Shown here piece after piece: positions 24,970 to 33,794 of a DNA stretch of 64,000 bases (positions are counted from its first letter, which is position 1; each line of letters opens with the position of its first letter). This stretch comes from Alistipes sp. ZOR0009 (GTDB lineage: Bacteria > Bacteroidota > Bacteroidia > Bacteroidales > ZOR0009): positions 62,001-126,000 of the forward strand of contig NZ_JTLD01000004.1 of the NCBI RefSeq assembly GCF_000798815.1. Direction: 5' to 3'. The notes below the pieces were generated by a model that saw only the letters and a program-made list of their open reading frames with translations, did not search any database and was not told where the DNA came from. The translations under genes and the position numbers were made by a program.

Positions 24970-26777
24970 ATCATCATCTGGCATCGGTTGCAGTCAAACG
25001 TCAGCCTAAATCGCTTTCCATTATTCTCGAGATAGAGCATTACGGGCAGCTTACTTCCCGCATCGGTTCTTAAACAGGCGCCAAGTTCGTGGCGGATACA
25101 ATACTTGGTGGTCATCAGGTTCGCCGATTCGCAATGGCTCAGCTCATAGCCCTGATCAATGGATGTAACCCCATGCCGCTCATAAAACTTTCGGGCTAGA
25201 GAGTTCACCACGTTGGCCGAATAGTCGAGTACCTTTTCAGGAAATGGTATATCGGAAGGAATAACCACCTGGCCAGCCTTAGGAAGCGCGCTCATACGTC
25301 GCTCCTCGAGCAGCCCAAGTATCAGACGCCGGTAGCCGTTTAACATCGACATAGGAACAAACGGTACGTCTGCGCAGCCAATCTCCACCCGCGTAATTCG
25401 GAACATTCCGCCTCCCGACTTGCCGAGCTGCTGCTCGATTGTCTGAATGGCCCGTTCGGGCTTTTGCGCTACCTCCAGCTCTACAGCACAAGTATGCGAC
25501 ACCGTAAAGCCATCCTCATCTACGGCTGAGAGCGCCACATTAGCTCCATCGTAATCGAAGCGAAGTTCGGCATCGACCAACCTTTCGGTGGCATTGCTCT
25601 CCAAGGTTTTGGCAAACTGATGGTCGTAGTTTCGGAATATCTGAATCCCCTTGGTAATACCATCCATCTTAAAGGGGTATACCGTACGTCCCTCTACCCT
25701 ATTGACGTTGGTACCAACAAGCCCCCCTTGCTTAGATATGAAGCAGATGCCATCGCCGTTAGCAAGCGAAGTGCTGCCATCAATCACAAAGCTGCCTTTC
25801 ATCACCTCCTTTACCCGGCCTACTAGTGCACCTGTAGCCTTAGCGGTATTAAATCCAGTTAGGTCGGCAAGACGATTCTCCGTGAAGTAAGAGGTAAAAC
25901 CACGATTGAAGCTCTTTTCGGCATCGGGAGTAAAGCCCAGATAAACTTTTCCCGACGAAGCTTTAGCATAAGTTCCATCCGATAGAATAGCATCCAGCTC
26001 CCGCCTATACAGCGCCGTTATATTTTTGACATAGTCGATATTCTTTAACCGCCCCTCTACCTTAAAGGAGGAGATACCGGCATTTGCCAGCTCCCTTATG
26101 CTATGGGAAAGGTTAAAGTCTTTTAGTGAAAGTAAATGCTTGTTTTTTACTAGAATTTTACCCGAATCATCAACCAAGTTGTACGACGAGCGGCAAGGCT
26201 GCGCGCAAGCACCTCTATTGGCGCTACGGCCTACAAGCGACTCGCTAAGGTAGCACTGACCGCTGTAGCTAACGCAAAGCGCACCATGCACAAAGGCCTC
26301 CAATTCTACGTTGGTTTGGGATCGTATTTCCTCAATTTGCCTAAGCGATAGCTCCCGGGCTAGAATTACTCGCTCAAAGCCCACCTCCTGAAAAAATCGC
26401 ACCTTATCGGCGCTAATATTATGGGTTTGAGTAGACGCATGCAACGCTATGGGAGGTAGCCCCATCTCCAAAAAGGCCATATCCTGTATAATCAGCGCAT
26501 CGGCACCAGCCTGGTAGGCCCAGTTGGCCATACGTTCGGCCTCCTCAAGCTCATGCTCGTACACAATGGTATTCATCACCACAAACACCTTCGCTCCATA
26601 GCGATGCGCATAACGAATTAGCGCTTCCACGTCCGCAACCGAATTTGAGGCTCCTTCGCGAGCACCAAATCGGGGTGCACCAACATACAGCGCATCGGCG
26701 CCATAGCTGACGGCAGCCATCCCCTGCTCTAAATTTTTAGCCGGCGATAACAATTCTAGCGTTCGTTTAGTATTCAT
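24957..26777 (-). CDS. U32-family protein (peptidase U32/RNA hydroxylase type)
   Basis: 606 residues. N-terminal TIM-barrel U32 domain: LELLSPAKNLEQGMAAVSYG, VFVVMNTIVYEHE, FVHGALCVSYSGQC, GACAQPCR and SFKVEGRLKNIDYV. The Cys pattern (CVSYSGQC, CAQPC) is that of family members such as RlhA/TrhP, which hydroxylate rRNA or tRNA using prephenate-dependent chemistry; some relatives are called collagenases. A C-terminal extension carries CNRC near the end. A TAACTTTG box at 26783-26790 lies only 5 bp before the ATG, so the mRNA may be nearly leaderless. Substrate not determinable here. Confidence 0.9.
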   Translation of the reverse strand: MNTKRTLELLSPAKNLEQGMAAVSYGADALYVGAPRFGAREGASNSVADVEALIRYAHRYGAKVFVVMNTIVYEHELEEAERMANWAYQAGADALIIQDMAFLEMGLPPIALHASTQTHNISADKVRFFQEVGFERVILARELSLRQIEEIRSQTNVELEAFVHGALCVSYSGQCYLSESLVGRSANRGACAQPCRSSYNLVDDSGKILVKNKHLLSLKDFNLSHSIRELANAGISSFKVEGRLKNIDYVKNITALYRRELDAILSDGTYAKASSGKVYLGFTPDAEKSFNRGFTSYFTENRLADLTGFNTAKATGALVGRVKEVMKGSFVIDGSTSLANGDGICFISKQGGLVGTNVNRVEGRTVYPFKMDGITKGIQIFRNYDHQFAKTLESNATERLVDAELRFDYDGANVALSAVDEDGFTVSHTCAVELEVAQKPERAIQTIEQQLGKSGGGMFRITRVEIGCADVPFVPMSMLNGYRRLILGLLEERRMSALPKAGQVVIPSDIPFPEKVLDYSANVVNSLARKFYERHGVTSIDQGYELSHCESANLMTTKYCIRHELGACLRTDAGSKLPVMLYLENNGKRFRLTFDCNRCQMMIKKG

Positions 26778-26810
26778 ACAGGCAAAGTTAGCACTATCTT
26801 TTAACTAATA

Positions 26811-26835
26811 AAGGGCAGCCCTAAAGCCGCCCTCC
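26811..26835 (-). terminator. terminator after the HAD hydrolase
   Basis: On the minus strand GGGCGGC, short loop, GCTGCCC then TTTATTAG; 19 bp past the stop at 26854. Confidence 0.55.
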
Positions 26836-26853
26836 TATATAAGTAGTCACATA

Positions 26854-27687
26854 TTATAGGTTGAATAACCGTATTAATTCATGAGCCAGCCCATCCTCCT
26901 TGTGGTGCAATCCAACAACATTTGCTGCCTTTTTCACCTTATCAGGAGAGTTCCCCATTGCCACTCCATGTCCCACCTCCTTCAGCATTTCCACATCGTT
27001 GTAGTTATCGCCAAAGGCAGCGGCGTCCGCAGCATCAACACCAAGCACCGAAAGCACCTTGTGCATTGCCAACGCCTTGTTAGTTCCTGTTGGGGTAATT
27101 TCTAAATAGGTATCCTTAGAGCGATACGAATTGGCGTTGCCCTTATGATTCTTTTTCATGAAAATCTCTAGCTCCTCTATGGCGCCAGCATCGCCCATAC
27201 ACATTATCTTGTGCACCCCAAGTCCCTTGTGTGCCCACCTATCAACAGTTTGTTCGATAGGAGCAAACTCGGGCATAACTCGAGTATTATTTATCTCGCG
27301 CTTCGCCCAAAAATCCTCGGTTTCTGCCACCCATTCGTCCTCTCTAAAGAGGCTGATGTGAACATCTGTCTCCTTTAGGAAAGAGTAAACATCATAGGCA
27401 ACATCAGTAGGAATGGTGAGATTTTGATGGATGGTTCGGTTAGCGTCGTTGCTGAAAATGAGGCCTCCGTTGTAGGCAATAATTGGATCCCGGATTTCAA
27501 GCGTATCGGCAAGGTGAGTTATTGCCTTGGGCATTCGAGCCGAGATTAGAATAAAAGGAATGCCATACTCCTTTTTGATCGTCTTAATGGTATCAATAGT
27601 TAACTTAGAGAGAACGCGATCCTTATTCAGAATAGTACCATCTATATCTGAAAGGATGGCCTTTACAGGTTTTGTATTATCTGCCAT
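26854..27687 (-). CDS. Cof-type HAD-superfamily phosphatase
   Basis: 277 residues. HAD motif I at ILSDIDGTIL (Asp14/Asp16), motif II ILISAR (near 52-57), a C2B cap domain of about 100 residues, Lys in TNKALAMHK (near 208), and motif IV AAFGDNYNDVEM with GHGVAMGNS. Such enzymes dephosphorylate sugar phosphates, flavin or cofactor phosphates; substrate unknown. Cytoplasmic, single gene. Its promoter lies inside the terminator of the upstream TPR gene, so the two are insulated but adjacent. Confidence 0.92.
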   Translation of the reverse strand: MADNTKPVKAILSDIDGTILNKDRVLSKLTIDTIKTIKKEYGIPFILISARMPKAITHLADTLEIRDPIIAYNGGLIFSNDANRTIHQNLTIPTDVAYDVYSFLKETDVHISLFREDEWVAETEDFWAKREINNTRVMPEFAPIEQTVDRWAHKGLGVHKIMCMGDAGAIEELEIFMKKNHKGNANSYRSKDTYLEITPTGTNKALAMHKVLSVLGVDAADAAAFGDNYNDVEMLKEVGHGVAMGNSPDKVKKAANVVGLHHKEDGLAHELIRLFNL

Positions 27688-27710
27688 TTTACATTTTCAG
27701 TAAACGCCTA

Positions 27711-27741
27711 CAAATGTAGGCAAAAAAAGAGGGCTTCGAAA
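27711..27741 (-). promoter_or_regulatory. promoter of the HAD gene
   Basis: TACATTTG at 27711-27718 (minus) with TTCG about 19 bp upstream at 27738-27741; ATG follows 23 bp after the -7 box. The -33 region falls within the hairpin of the terminator. Confidence 0.5.
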
Positions 27742-27753
27742 TTCGAAGCCCCC
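27722..27753 (-). terminator. terminator of the TPR gene
   Basis: GGGCTTCGAA/TTCGAAGCCC hairpin followed on the minus strand by TCTTTTTTTG. Confidence 0.85.
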
Positions 27754-27774
27754 GCACAAGTATCTAATTAAGAA

Positions 27775-28752
27775 TTATTGACACTTTAAAGCCTTAATAC
27801 GAGCTGCAGCTTGAGCTTTGTACTTTGGATTAGTTATTGCCTTCTTGTAGTTGGCACAAGCGTTTGGAATGTCCTTTCTAGACTCGGCAACACCTGCAAG
27901 TAGGAAGTAAACCTTTGCCTTATCTGCAGGATTCAAGGTATACTCTAGCGCCTTGTTAGCGGCATTTTCAGCATCTTCCCACTTAGACATGGTGTAGTTG
28001 CAGAAAGCCAACTTGTAGTATACAACCTCACTTTGAGGGGCATACTTAAGAGCCGAGTTGTAATCGTTAACAGCCTCTTCGTACTTCTTTGCCTTTTCTG
28101 CATTAGAAGCTTGCTCTAGCATCAAGTCTCTAGCTTGAGAGTTTGCTTTAGCTACCTCATCAAGCTTGTTGGTGCTCTTTCCAATTTCAATGACCTTATC
28201 GAAGTATACCAAAGCAGAGTCAACCTTGTTTTGCTTAGCATAAACTAAACCTAATCCAAGCAAGCTATTGGTTGCTTCTGGGTTAAGCTGAAGCCCCATG
28301 TTGTAGTACTCCTTTGCCTTATCGTAGTTGCCCGAAGTATACTCTTGATTTCCCATAATACGGTAAAGCTGAGGAACTGCATTAGAAGCAGAAGCAACAA
28401 CCTTCGTATCATTATACTTTTTACCAACTTGGATAGCCGTATTGAACTCCTTAATGGACTCTACAAACTTCTTATCCTTGTAGAATAGCATAGCATTCTG
28501 AAGGTGGCTACTAGGAAGAAGCTTTATACTACCTTCTTTCACATCATTGGCCTCATCGCCTACCTGCTCGGCTAAAGCAATAGCCTTGTCAAAAGCAGCA
28601 ATAGCCACAGCATAGTTCTTTGCGTTAAAAGCGGTAACTCCGTCGTTATACTGCTGCGCAGCATCCGCCTTTGTTTGTGCAGATGCATTAAGCGTAAATG
28701 CCAAAGCAAATACACCTAACAATCCGAAAAATTTAATTGTCTTACTTCTCAT
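27775..28752 (-). CDS. exported tetratricopeptide-repeat protein
   Basis: 325 residues from ATG 28752 (the frame is open to 28812 but this ATG begins a signal peptide, FFGLLGVFALAFTLNASAQ). The mature part is TPR repeats, for example AQQYNDGVTAFNAKNYAVAI, AKEYYNMGLQLNPEATNSLL and AVNDYNSALKYAPQSEVVYY. Predicted periplasmic or outer-membrane-associated scaffold; partner unknown. Single gene between tadA and the HAD gene, all on the minus strand, closed by its own terminator. Confidence 0.88.
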   Translation of the reverse strand: MRSKTIKFFGLLGVFALAFTLNASAQTKADAAQQYNDGVTAFNAKNYAVAIAAFDKAIALAEQVGDEANDVKEGSIKLLPSSHLQNAMLFYKDKKFVESIKEFNTAIQVGKKYNDTKVVASASNAVPQLYRIMGNQEYTSGNYDKAKEYYNMGLQLNPEATNSLLGLGLVYAKQNKVDSALVYFDKVIEIGKSTNKLDEVAKANSQARDLMLEQASNAEKAKKYEEAVNDYNSALKYAPQSEVVYYKLAFCNYTMSKWEDAENAANKALEYTLNPADKAKVYFLLAGVAESRKDIPNACANYKKAITNPKYKAQAAARIKALKCQ

Positions 28753-28834
28753 AGGTTTATTCTGTGTTTTATTGATTCTAAAAACTGTTGAATGGATGCA
28801 AAGAAATGGCAAAATTTTTACTGTGCAATAGAGC

Positions 28835-29290
28835 TCATATTTTTTGTCTCTTATTTTTGAAAAAATTTACCATTAAAGCGGCACATTCGTCCTGAAGCAC
28901 TCCCGCCTTAACCACTGTCCGTGGATGAAGTAGCTTATCTCCAAATTTTTGGTAGCCCCTCTTTTCATCCTTGGCACCATATACGATACGTCCGACATGG
29001 GTCCAGTACGATGCCGAAGCGCACATAGGACAAGGTTCCACTGTGACAAAAAGCGTACATCTATCCAAGTACTTTCCACCAATAGTATTGGCTGCTGCGG
29101 TGAGAGCCTGCATTTCGGCATGTGCCGTTGCATCATTTAAGGCCTCCGTCAGGTTGTGAGCACGAGCCACAACTCTTCCATCTAGCACTACTACTGCACC
29201 AATAGGAATCTCATCCCTACTTAACGCAATAAGGGCCTCTTTTAGTGCCTCTCTCATAAATTTTTCGTCGCTCTCTTCGATTTCGTTCAT
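28835..29290 (-). CDS. tadA: tRNA-specific adenosine deaminase TadA
   Basis: 151 residues. Converts A34 to inosine in tRNA-Arg(ACG). Zinc-deaminase motifs HAEMQAL (His/Glu near 57-59) and PCPMCASA (near 86-91), plus N-terminal FMREALKEALIALSRDEIPI and GAVVV. Length fits TadA. A TACCTTTG box at 29323-29330 lies 32 bp upstream. Divergent from aspS, which has its own -7 box. Confidence 0.93.
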   Translation of the reverse strand: MNEIEESDEKFMREALKEALIALSRDEIPIGAVVVLDGRVVARAHNLTEALNDATAHAEMQALTAAANTIGGKYLDRCTLFVTVEPCPMCASASYWTHVGRIVYGAKDEKRGYQKFGDKLLHPRTVVKAGVLQDECAALMVNFFKNKRQKI

Positions 29291-29392
29291 TTAATAGCAG
29301 TTAAAAATATCAGCCTCTAAAGCAAAGGTAAATATAAATTTAATCAATTTCCCGAAAAATTGTACCTTCGCACAACTAGAAATTAAGGAATT

Positions 29393-31147
29393 ATGTATAG
29401 AACACATACGTGTGGCGAATTACGCCAAGAAAATGTGGGAGCGGAAGTTACGCTTTCAGGATGGGTTCAACGCGTGCGTAAGCTCGGCGGAATGACCTTT
29501 GTAGACCTTAGAGACAGGTACGGCATCACCCAGCTAGTTGTTGATGACAATGCTGCTCAAAATATTAAGGATACCGTTAGCCATCTTGGCCGCGAATACG
29601 TAATTAATGCAACCGGAAAAGTTGTTGAGCGTGCAAGCAAAAACTCAAAAATTCCAACTGGGAGCATCGAAATAATCCTTAACGATATAACAATACTTAA
29701 TAAATCGGAGCTTCCTCCATTTACCATCGAAGATGACACGGATGGTGGCGACGATTTACGCATGAAGTATCGCTACCTCGATTTACGACGTAGCGTTGTC
29801 CGCAACAACATGATTTTACGCCACCAAATCGCATTCGAAACCCGCAGATACCTCGATCAGATGGACTTCTTAGAAGTAGAAACCCCCATTTTGATTGGCT
29901 CGACACCCGAAGGTGCTCGCGATTTTGTGGTACCATCTCGTATGAATTTGGGGCATTTCTACGCACTTCCACAGTCGCCTCAGCTTTTTAAGCAGCTTCT
30001 GATGGTATCGGGATTCGATCGTTACTTTCAAATTGCAAAGTGTTTTAGAGACGAAGATTTACGAGCTGACCGTCAACCTGAATTTACCCAGATAGACTGT
30101 GAGATGTCGTTTGTTGAGCAGGAGGACGTACTCCTACTTTTTGAAGGAATGGTTAAGCATCTCTTCAAATTTGTAAAGAATGTCGATTTTGATAGCGCAT
30201 TCCCCCGCATGACATGGCATGATGCAATGAAGTTCTACGGATCAGACAAACCGGACATCCGCTTTGAGATGAAGTTTGTAGAACTTAAAGAGGCTGTTTC
30301 TGGCCGCGATTTCGTTGTTTTTGATAGCGCTAGCTACGTTGCTGGAATATGTGCCGAGGGTTGTGCAAGCTATACCCGCAAGCAAATCGATGAGCTTACA
30401 GAGTTCGTTAAACGCCCTCAAATAGGAGCTAAAGGCCTTGTATACATTCGATGCGAGGCCAACGGCGCGTTTAAATCTTCCGTGGATAAGTTTTACTCCC
30501 CCGAAGACTTAAAAGCAATTGCAAGCATGTTTAATGCAAAAGAGGGCGATTTAATTTTGATCCTAGCAGGCGACAAATCAAAAACTCAGAAAGCATTATG
30601 CGAACTACGCCTAGAAATGGGTGCTCGACTTGGACTTCGCGATAAGAATATATTTAAACCTCTTTGGGTAATTGACTTCCCTCTTTTCGAATGGGATGAG
30701 GAAACTCAACGATTCTACGCCATGCACCACCCATTTACGTCACCAAAACCTGAAGACATCCAGTATTTGGATAGCGATCCAGGTCGAGTTCGTGCCAATG
30801 CCTACGACATGGTTGTTAATGGAGTAGAACTAGGAGGTGGGTCAATCCGTATTCACGATAGCCAGCTGCAGAATAAGATGTTTGAACTGCTTGGCTTTAC
30901 ACCAGAAACCGCAGAATCTCAGTTCGGATTCTTAATGAACGCCTTTAAATATGGAGCGCCTCCTCATGGCGGATTAGCATTCGGCTTAGACAGATTAGTC
31001 TCCCTATTTGCAGGACTCGATAGCATCCGAGACTGTATTGCCTTCCCTAAAAACAACTCAGGTAGAGATGTAATGACTGATGCTCCTTCAACAATTTCGG
31101 AAGAGCAGCTAAAGGAGTTATCCCTAACAATCCAACCTCAAAAATAG
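29393..31147 (+). CDS. aspS: aspartyl-tRNA synthetase
   Basis: 584 residues, bacterial-type AspRS length. N-terminal OB anticodon-binding domain ([20 protein letters not shown]), class II motif 2 region [18 protein letters not shown], the bacterial GAD insertion (near 280-420), and motif 3 GLAFGLDRL near 545. Attaches Asp to tRNA-Asp in the cytoplasm. A -7-like box TACCTTCG lies at 29363-29370, 22 bp before the ATG. Followed by a terminator. Confidence 0.97.
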   Translation: MYRTHTCGELRQENVGAEVTLSGWVQRVRKLGGMTFVDLRDRYGITQLVVDDNAAQNIKDTVSHLGREYVINATGKVVERASKNSKIPTGSIEIILNDITILNKSELPPFTIEDDTDGGDDLRMKYRYLDLRRSVVRNNMILRHQIAFETRRYLDQMDFLEVETPILIGSTPEGARDFVVPSRMNLGHFYALPQSPQLFKQLLMVSGFDRYFQIAKCFRDEDLRADRQPEFTQIDCEMSFVEQEDVLLLFEGMVKHLFKFVKNVDFDSAFPRMTWHDAMKFYGSDKPDIRFEMKFVELKEAVSGRDFVVFDSASYVAGICAEGCASYTRKQIDELTEFVKRPQIGAKGLVYIRCEANGAFKSSVDKFYSPEDLKAIASMFNAKEGDLILILAGDKSKTQKALCELRLEMGARLGLRDKNIFKPLWVIDFPLFEWDEETQRFYAMHHPFTSPKPEDIQYLDSDPGRVRANAYDMVVNGVELGGGSIRIHDSQLQNKMFELLGFTPETAESQFGFLMNAFKYGAPPHGGLAFGLDRLVSLFAGLDSIRDCIAFPKNNSGRDVMTDAPSTISEEQLKELSLTIQPQK

Positions 31148-31148
31148 C

Positions 31149-31176
31149 AAAAGGGAACTCTTTAGTTCCCTTTTAT
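31149..31176 (+). terminator. aspS terminator
   Basis: AAAAGGGAAC / GTTCCCTTTT perfect stem with T-run. Confidence 0.85.
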
Positions 31177-31194
31177 TATACATAATCCTAATAA

Positions 31195-31221
31195 GAAAGG
31201 GCTCCTTTTAGGAGCCCTTTC
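31195..31221 (-). terminator. terminator of the exbB operon
   Basis: GAAAGGGCTCC / GGAGCCCTTTC perfect 11-pair stem, 22 bp past the last exbD stop on the minus strand. Confidence 0.7.
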
Positions 31222-31242
31222 TATATCGTGGTACGAAAAGTT

Positions 31243-31725
31243 TTATTCAACCAATGCGAGGTTGTCAACCTTACGCGCAATGTAACTAATCTTTAAAGCA
31301 CTTGCCTTTCTTAGCTCCTGCTTTACGTCTGTAACCTGACCCATTCTTGCCTCTTCGTCAATCTTAAGCGCAACAGTCATAAAGCCACGATCAGCCTCAT
31401 CAAGGCTTTCACGTTCCGCTGAAATGAAGTCGCGTATATCTGTCAACGTCTTAAACGAGTCGTTCAACTGTATACGAGCATCTGTTCCGAATAGAGCCTG
31501 ATACTCACGAGTTGGCTGACCGATAAAGATGAAGCTGGTTAACGACTTCTTTTCCAACTTGGCAACTTCAGTTGCTGCAGGCAGCTTAACTTTTACCTTA
31601 AGTTCCTGCTCTCTCATGGTGGTTGTCACCATGAAAAAGAATAGAAGCATAAACACGATATCAGGCAGCGACGCTGTTGATAGGGCGGGCATACCGCCTT
31701 TTCCTTTTCTAGAAAATTTTGCCAT
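31243..31725 (-). CDS. exbD: ExbD/TolR-family biopolymer transport protein (second copy)
   Basis: 160 residues. N-terminal FSRKGKGGMPALSTASLPDI then a single transmembrane helix (VFMLLFFFMVTTTM) with the conserved Asp at the membrane entry, followed by a periplasmic domain. Component of the proton-driven ExbB-ExbD motor that energises TonB. Last gene of the operon, 2 bp after the previous exbD. Two ExbD types in one operon are common in Bacteroidota and may build hetero-oligomers. Confidence 0.92.
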   Translation of the reverse strand: MAKFSRKGKGGMPALSTASLPDIVFMLLFFFMVTTTMREQELKVKVKLPAATEVAKLEKKSLTSFIFIGQPTREYQALFGTDARIQLNDSFKTLTDIRDFISAERESLDEADRGFMTVALKIDEEARMGQVTDVKQELRKASALKISYIARKVDNLALVE

Positions 31726-31727
31726 CG

Positions 31728-32306
31728 CTATTTAACTCCTGCTGCGTTACGTGGGTTAGCCTCAGATATTTGCTGAGGATACATCTTTTTTATCGCTTCT
31801 TGCTCGTCATTGGAAAGAAGATCATACTTTTTTCCAAATTTTTCCTGAGAAGCCTTTTCACGAAGTACGTTGTAAGCCGCTACAATTTCGTTTTGCACTT
31901 TCATGTACATCTTGTAGCTGGTACCACGGTCGTTTTGCAACGATATAACCCCCTTCGAAATCCTCACATTGCCCAACATAGGTATGTTTTTGGCAATTTG
32001 TTCCGATAGGTTTGGGTTATTCTGAGGGTTTTCAACGAACTCGATTACTTTTTCTCTTAACTGGGTAACATCCATGCGCTGCCCGTTCACCATCAACCAG
32101 TCGCGACCGTTAACGAGAACTTGGAACACATTCCTTTGGTTTACCTCCTGATCTTGGGCGTTAGTCTCCTGAGTCCATGGTGGAAGCCTACGTTGTAGAC
32201 CTGTATCCGTGTTCATGGTAGTAGTCACCAAGAAGAAGATTAGCAATAGGAAGGCGATGTCGGCCATTGAACCTGCATTTACTTCAGGTGTAGCTCTTCC
32301 TGCCAT
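31728..32306 (-). CDS. exbD: ExbD/TolR-family biopolymer transport protein (first copy)
   Basis: 192 residues. N-terminal NAGSMADIAFLLLIFFLVTT holds the transmembrane helix and the conserved proton-carrying Asp, followed by a periplasmic domain with RLPPWTQE and long C-terminal tail (KKMYPQQISEANPRNAAG). Longer than the second ExbD by 32 residues. Lies 32 bp after the four-TM gene. Partner of ExbB in the inner membrane. Confidence 0.92.
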   Translation of the reverse strand: MAGRATPEVNAGSMADIAFLLLIFFLVTTTMNTDTGLQRRLPPWTQETNAQDQEVNQRNVFQVLVNGRDWLMVNGQRMDVTQLREKVIEFVENPQNNPNLSEQIAKNIPMLGNVRISKGVISLQNDRGTSYKMYMKVQNEIVAAYNVLREKASQEKFGKKYDLLSNDEQEAIKKMYPQQISEANPRNAAGVK

Positions 32307-32338
32307 ATTATTTATCTTTTAATCACCTAAGTGACGTT

Positions 32339-32797
32339 CTAACGTTTAAAAAAGTCCTTTAGCTCAGTAAATAGCATACCAACTATAGAAACTCCGAATA
32401 GGATGTAAGCAGTTATAAGACCTGCATCTGTCCACTTTAGAGTTGCAGTATCGCCATTATACTGGGCAGCAACTTCCTTAGAGGTAAAGTTTAGTGGAGC
32501 ATCAGAAGCTAGCAAGTAGCTAATAATTACAATCACCAATATTCCTCCTATCCCGACTAGAGCCGATTTAAGATTTGCTGGATTTACAAAGATGTTAACG
32601 ACGGAAAACACTAGCACTAATCCAATTGCAATGGCAGCAAGCACGTACGAATATGAAAGGTAAGGCCCTGCTGCGGCAATATTCTGTTCAGTCTTTCCAT
32701 CAGTACCATCCAATCCCATAAAAAACATCACTGTAAAAACAATTGCCAAGGCGTAGGCAACGTACAGGAATGTTTTTGAAAATTTAGTTATGGTCAT
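32339..32797 (-). CDS. four-TM protein of the ExbB/ExbD operon
   Basis: 152 residues, about four transmembrane helices (near 8-28, 48-70, 78-97, 125-147) and a basic C-terminus KDFFKR. Located 6 bp after exbB and before the two exbD genes, an arrangement seen in Bacteroidota TonB-energising operons. No catalytic motif. Probably an accessory membrane component of the motor; function unknown. Confidence 0.8.
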   Translation of the reverse strand: MTITKFSKTFLYVAYALAIVFTVMFFMGLDGTDGKTEQNIAAAGPYLSYSYVLAAIAIGLVLVFSVVNIFVNPANLKSALVGIGGILVIVIISYLLASDAPLNFTSKEVAAQYNGDTATLKWTDAGLITAYILFGVSIVGMLFTELKDFFKR

Positions 32798-32803
32798 GGT
32801 TAA

Positions 32804-33592
32804 TTACTTTTTAAGGTTGTACTTTACAAGAATGTCGATTAGAGAAATAGAAGCGTCTTCCATTTCCATTACAAGAGTATCAATCTTAGAAACTAGGTAG
32901 TTGTAGAATACCTGAAGAATCATCGCAACGATAAGACCTGTTACAGTCGTGATAAGAGCGATCTTAATACCTCCAGCAACAAGGGTTGGTGCAATATCTC
33001 CAGCCTTTTCAATGTTGTCGAACGCAATAATCATACCTACTACAGTACCCAAGAAACCTAACATAGGAGCAATAGCAATGAAAAGAGCAATCCATGTAAG
33101 ACCACTTTCCATTTGAGACATTTGCACCCCACCATAAGAAACTACAGATTTTTCAACTACGTCAACACCTTCGCTAGAGCGATCAAGGCCTTGGTAGAAA
33201 ATAGAAGCAACAGGGCCACGAGTGTTACGGCAAACTTCCTTTGCAGCTTCAATACCACCCTTATTAAGAGCATCTTCAATGTTAAGAAGAAGTTTCTTAG
33301 TATTGGTCGTAGCCATGTTTAGATAGATGATTCTTTCAATTGCAATTGCAAGACCGAAAATTAAGCAAAGAAGAATTGGGGCCATGTAAAGAGGACCTCC
33401 TTCAATGAACTTAGTTTTAATTTGCTGGTGAACTGGCATGTCGCCTTCTGCAGAAACAGCAGCCTGATCGGCAGCAGCATCTACCTGAGTAGTAGCAGCG
33501 CTATCGGTCTTTGCCGAATCATTTTGAGCAAAAGCAGCAGGTGCTACGAATAGCATACCAACTACTGCAACCATTGCAAGAATTTTTTTCAT
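32804..33592 (-). CDS. exbB: ExbB/MotA/TolQ-family proton channel protein
   Basis: 262 residues. The long N-terminus carries a hydrophobic signal-like segment (ILAMVAVVGMLFVAPAAFAQ) and an Ala/Asp/Thr-rich linker before the ExbB core, a layout typical of Bacteroidota ExbB. Core helices: GPLYMAPILLCLIFGLAIAI, WIALFIAIAPMLGFLGTVVG and KIALITTVTGLIVAMILQVF. Forms the inner-membrane stator with the ExbD proteins downstream, powering TonB and so probably the receptors at 4.5 and 53.7 kb. Confidence 0.94.
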   Translation of the reverse strand: MKKILAMVAVVGMLFVAPAAFAQNDSAKTDSAATTQVDAAADQAAVSAEGDMPVHQQIKTKFIEGGPLYMAPILLCLIFGLAIAIERIIYLNMATTNTKKLLLNIEDALNKGGIEAAKEVCRNTRGPVASIFYQGLDRSSEGVDVVEKSVVSYGGVQMSQMESGLTWIALFIAIAPMLGFLGTVVGMIIAFDNIEKAGDIAPTLVAGGIKIALITTVTGLIVAMILQVFYNYLVSKIDTLVMEMEDASISLIDILVKYNLKK

Positions 33593-33654
33593 GGTCGATG
33601 TCGATTAATTTAAATAAAAAGAACGTAATTGTGGTTAATTTTCTCTTACGAGAG

Positions 33655-33742
33655 CGGAGAGAATGGGATTCGAACCCATGAACCACTTTTGGCGGTTACA
33701 CACTTTCCAGGCGTGCGCCTTCGACCACTCGGCCATCTCTCC
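33655..33742 (-). tRNA. tRNA-Ser(GGA)
   Basis: 88-nt class II tRNA: acceptor GGAGAGA/TCTCTCC, long variable arm (ACCGCCAAAAGTGGTT region), T-loop GGTTCGAATCC. Anticodon loop CTGGAAA gives GGA (complement at 33706-33708), reading UCC/UCU. CCA is not encoded. Confidence 0.95.
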
Positions 33743-33794
33743 AACTATTTGTAGGTTCCGCAAATTAGGGAAAAAAAATCCAGAAATCCTACTT

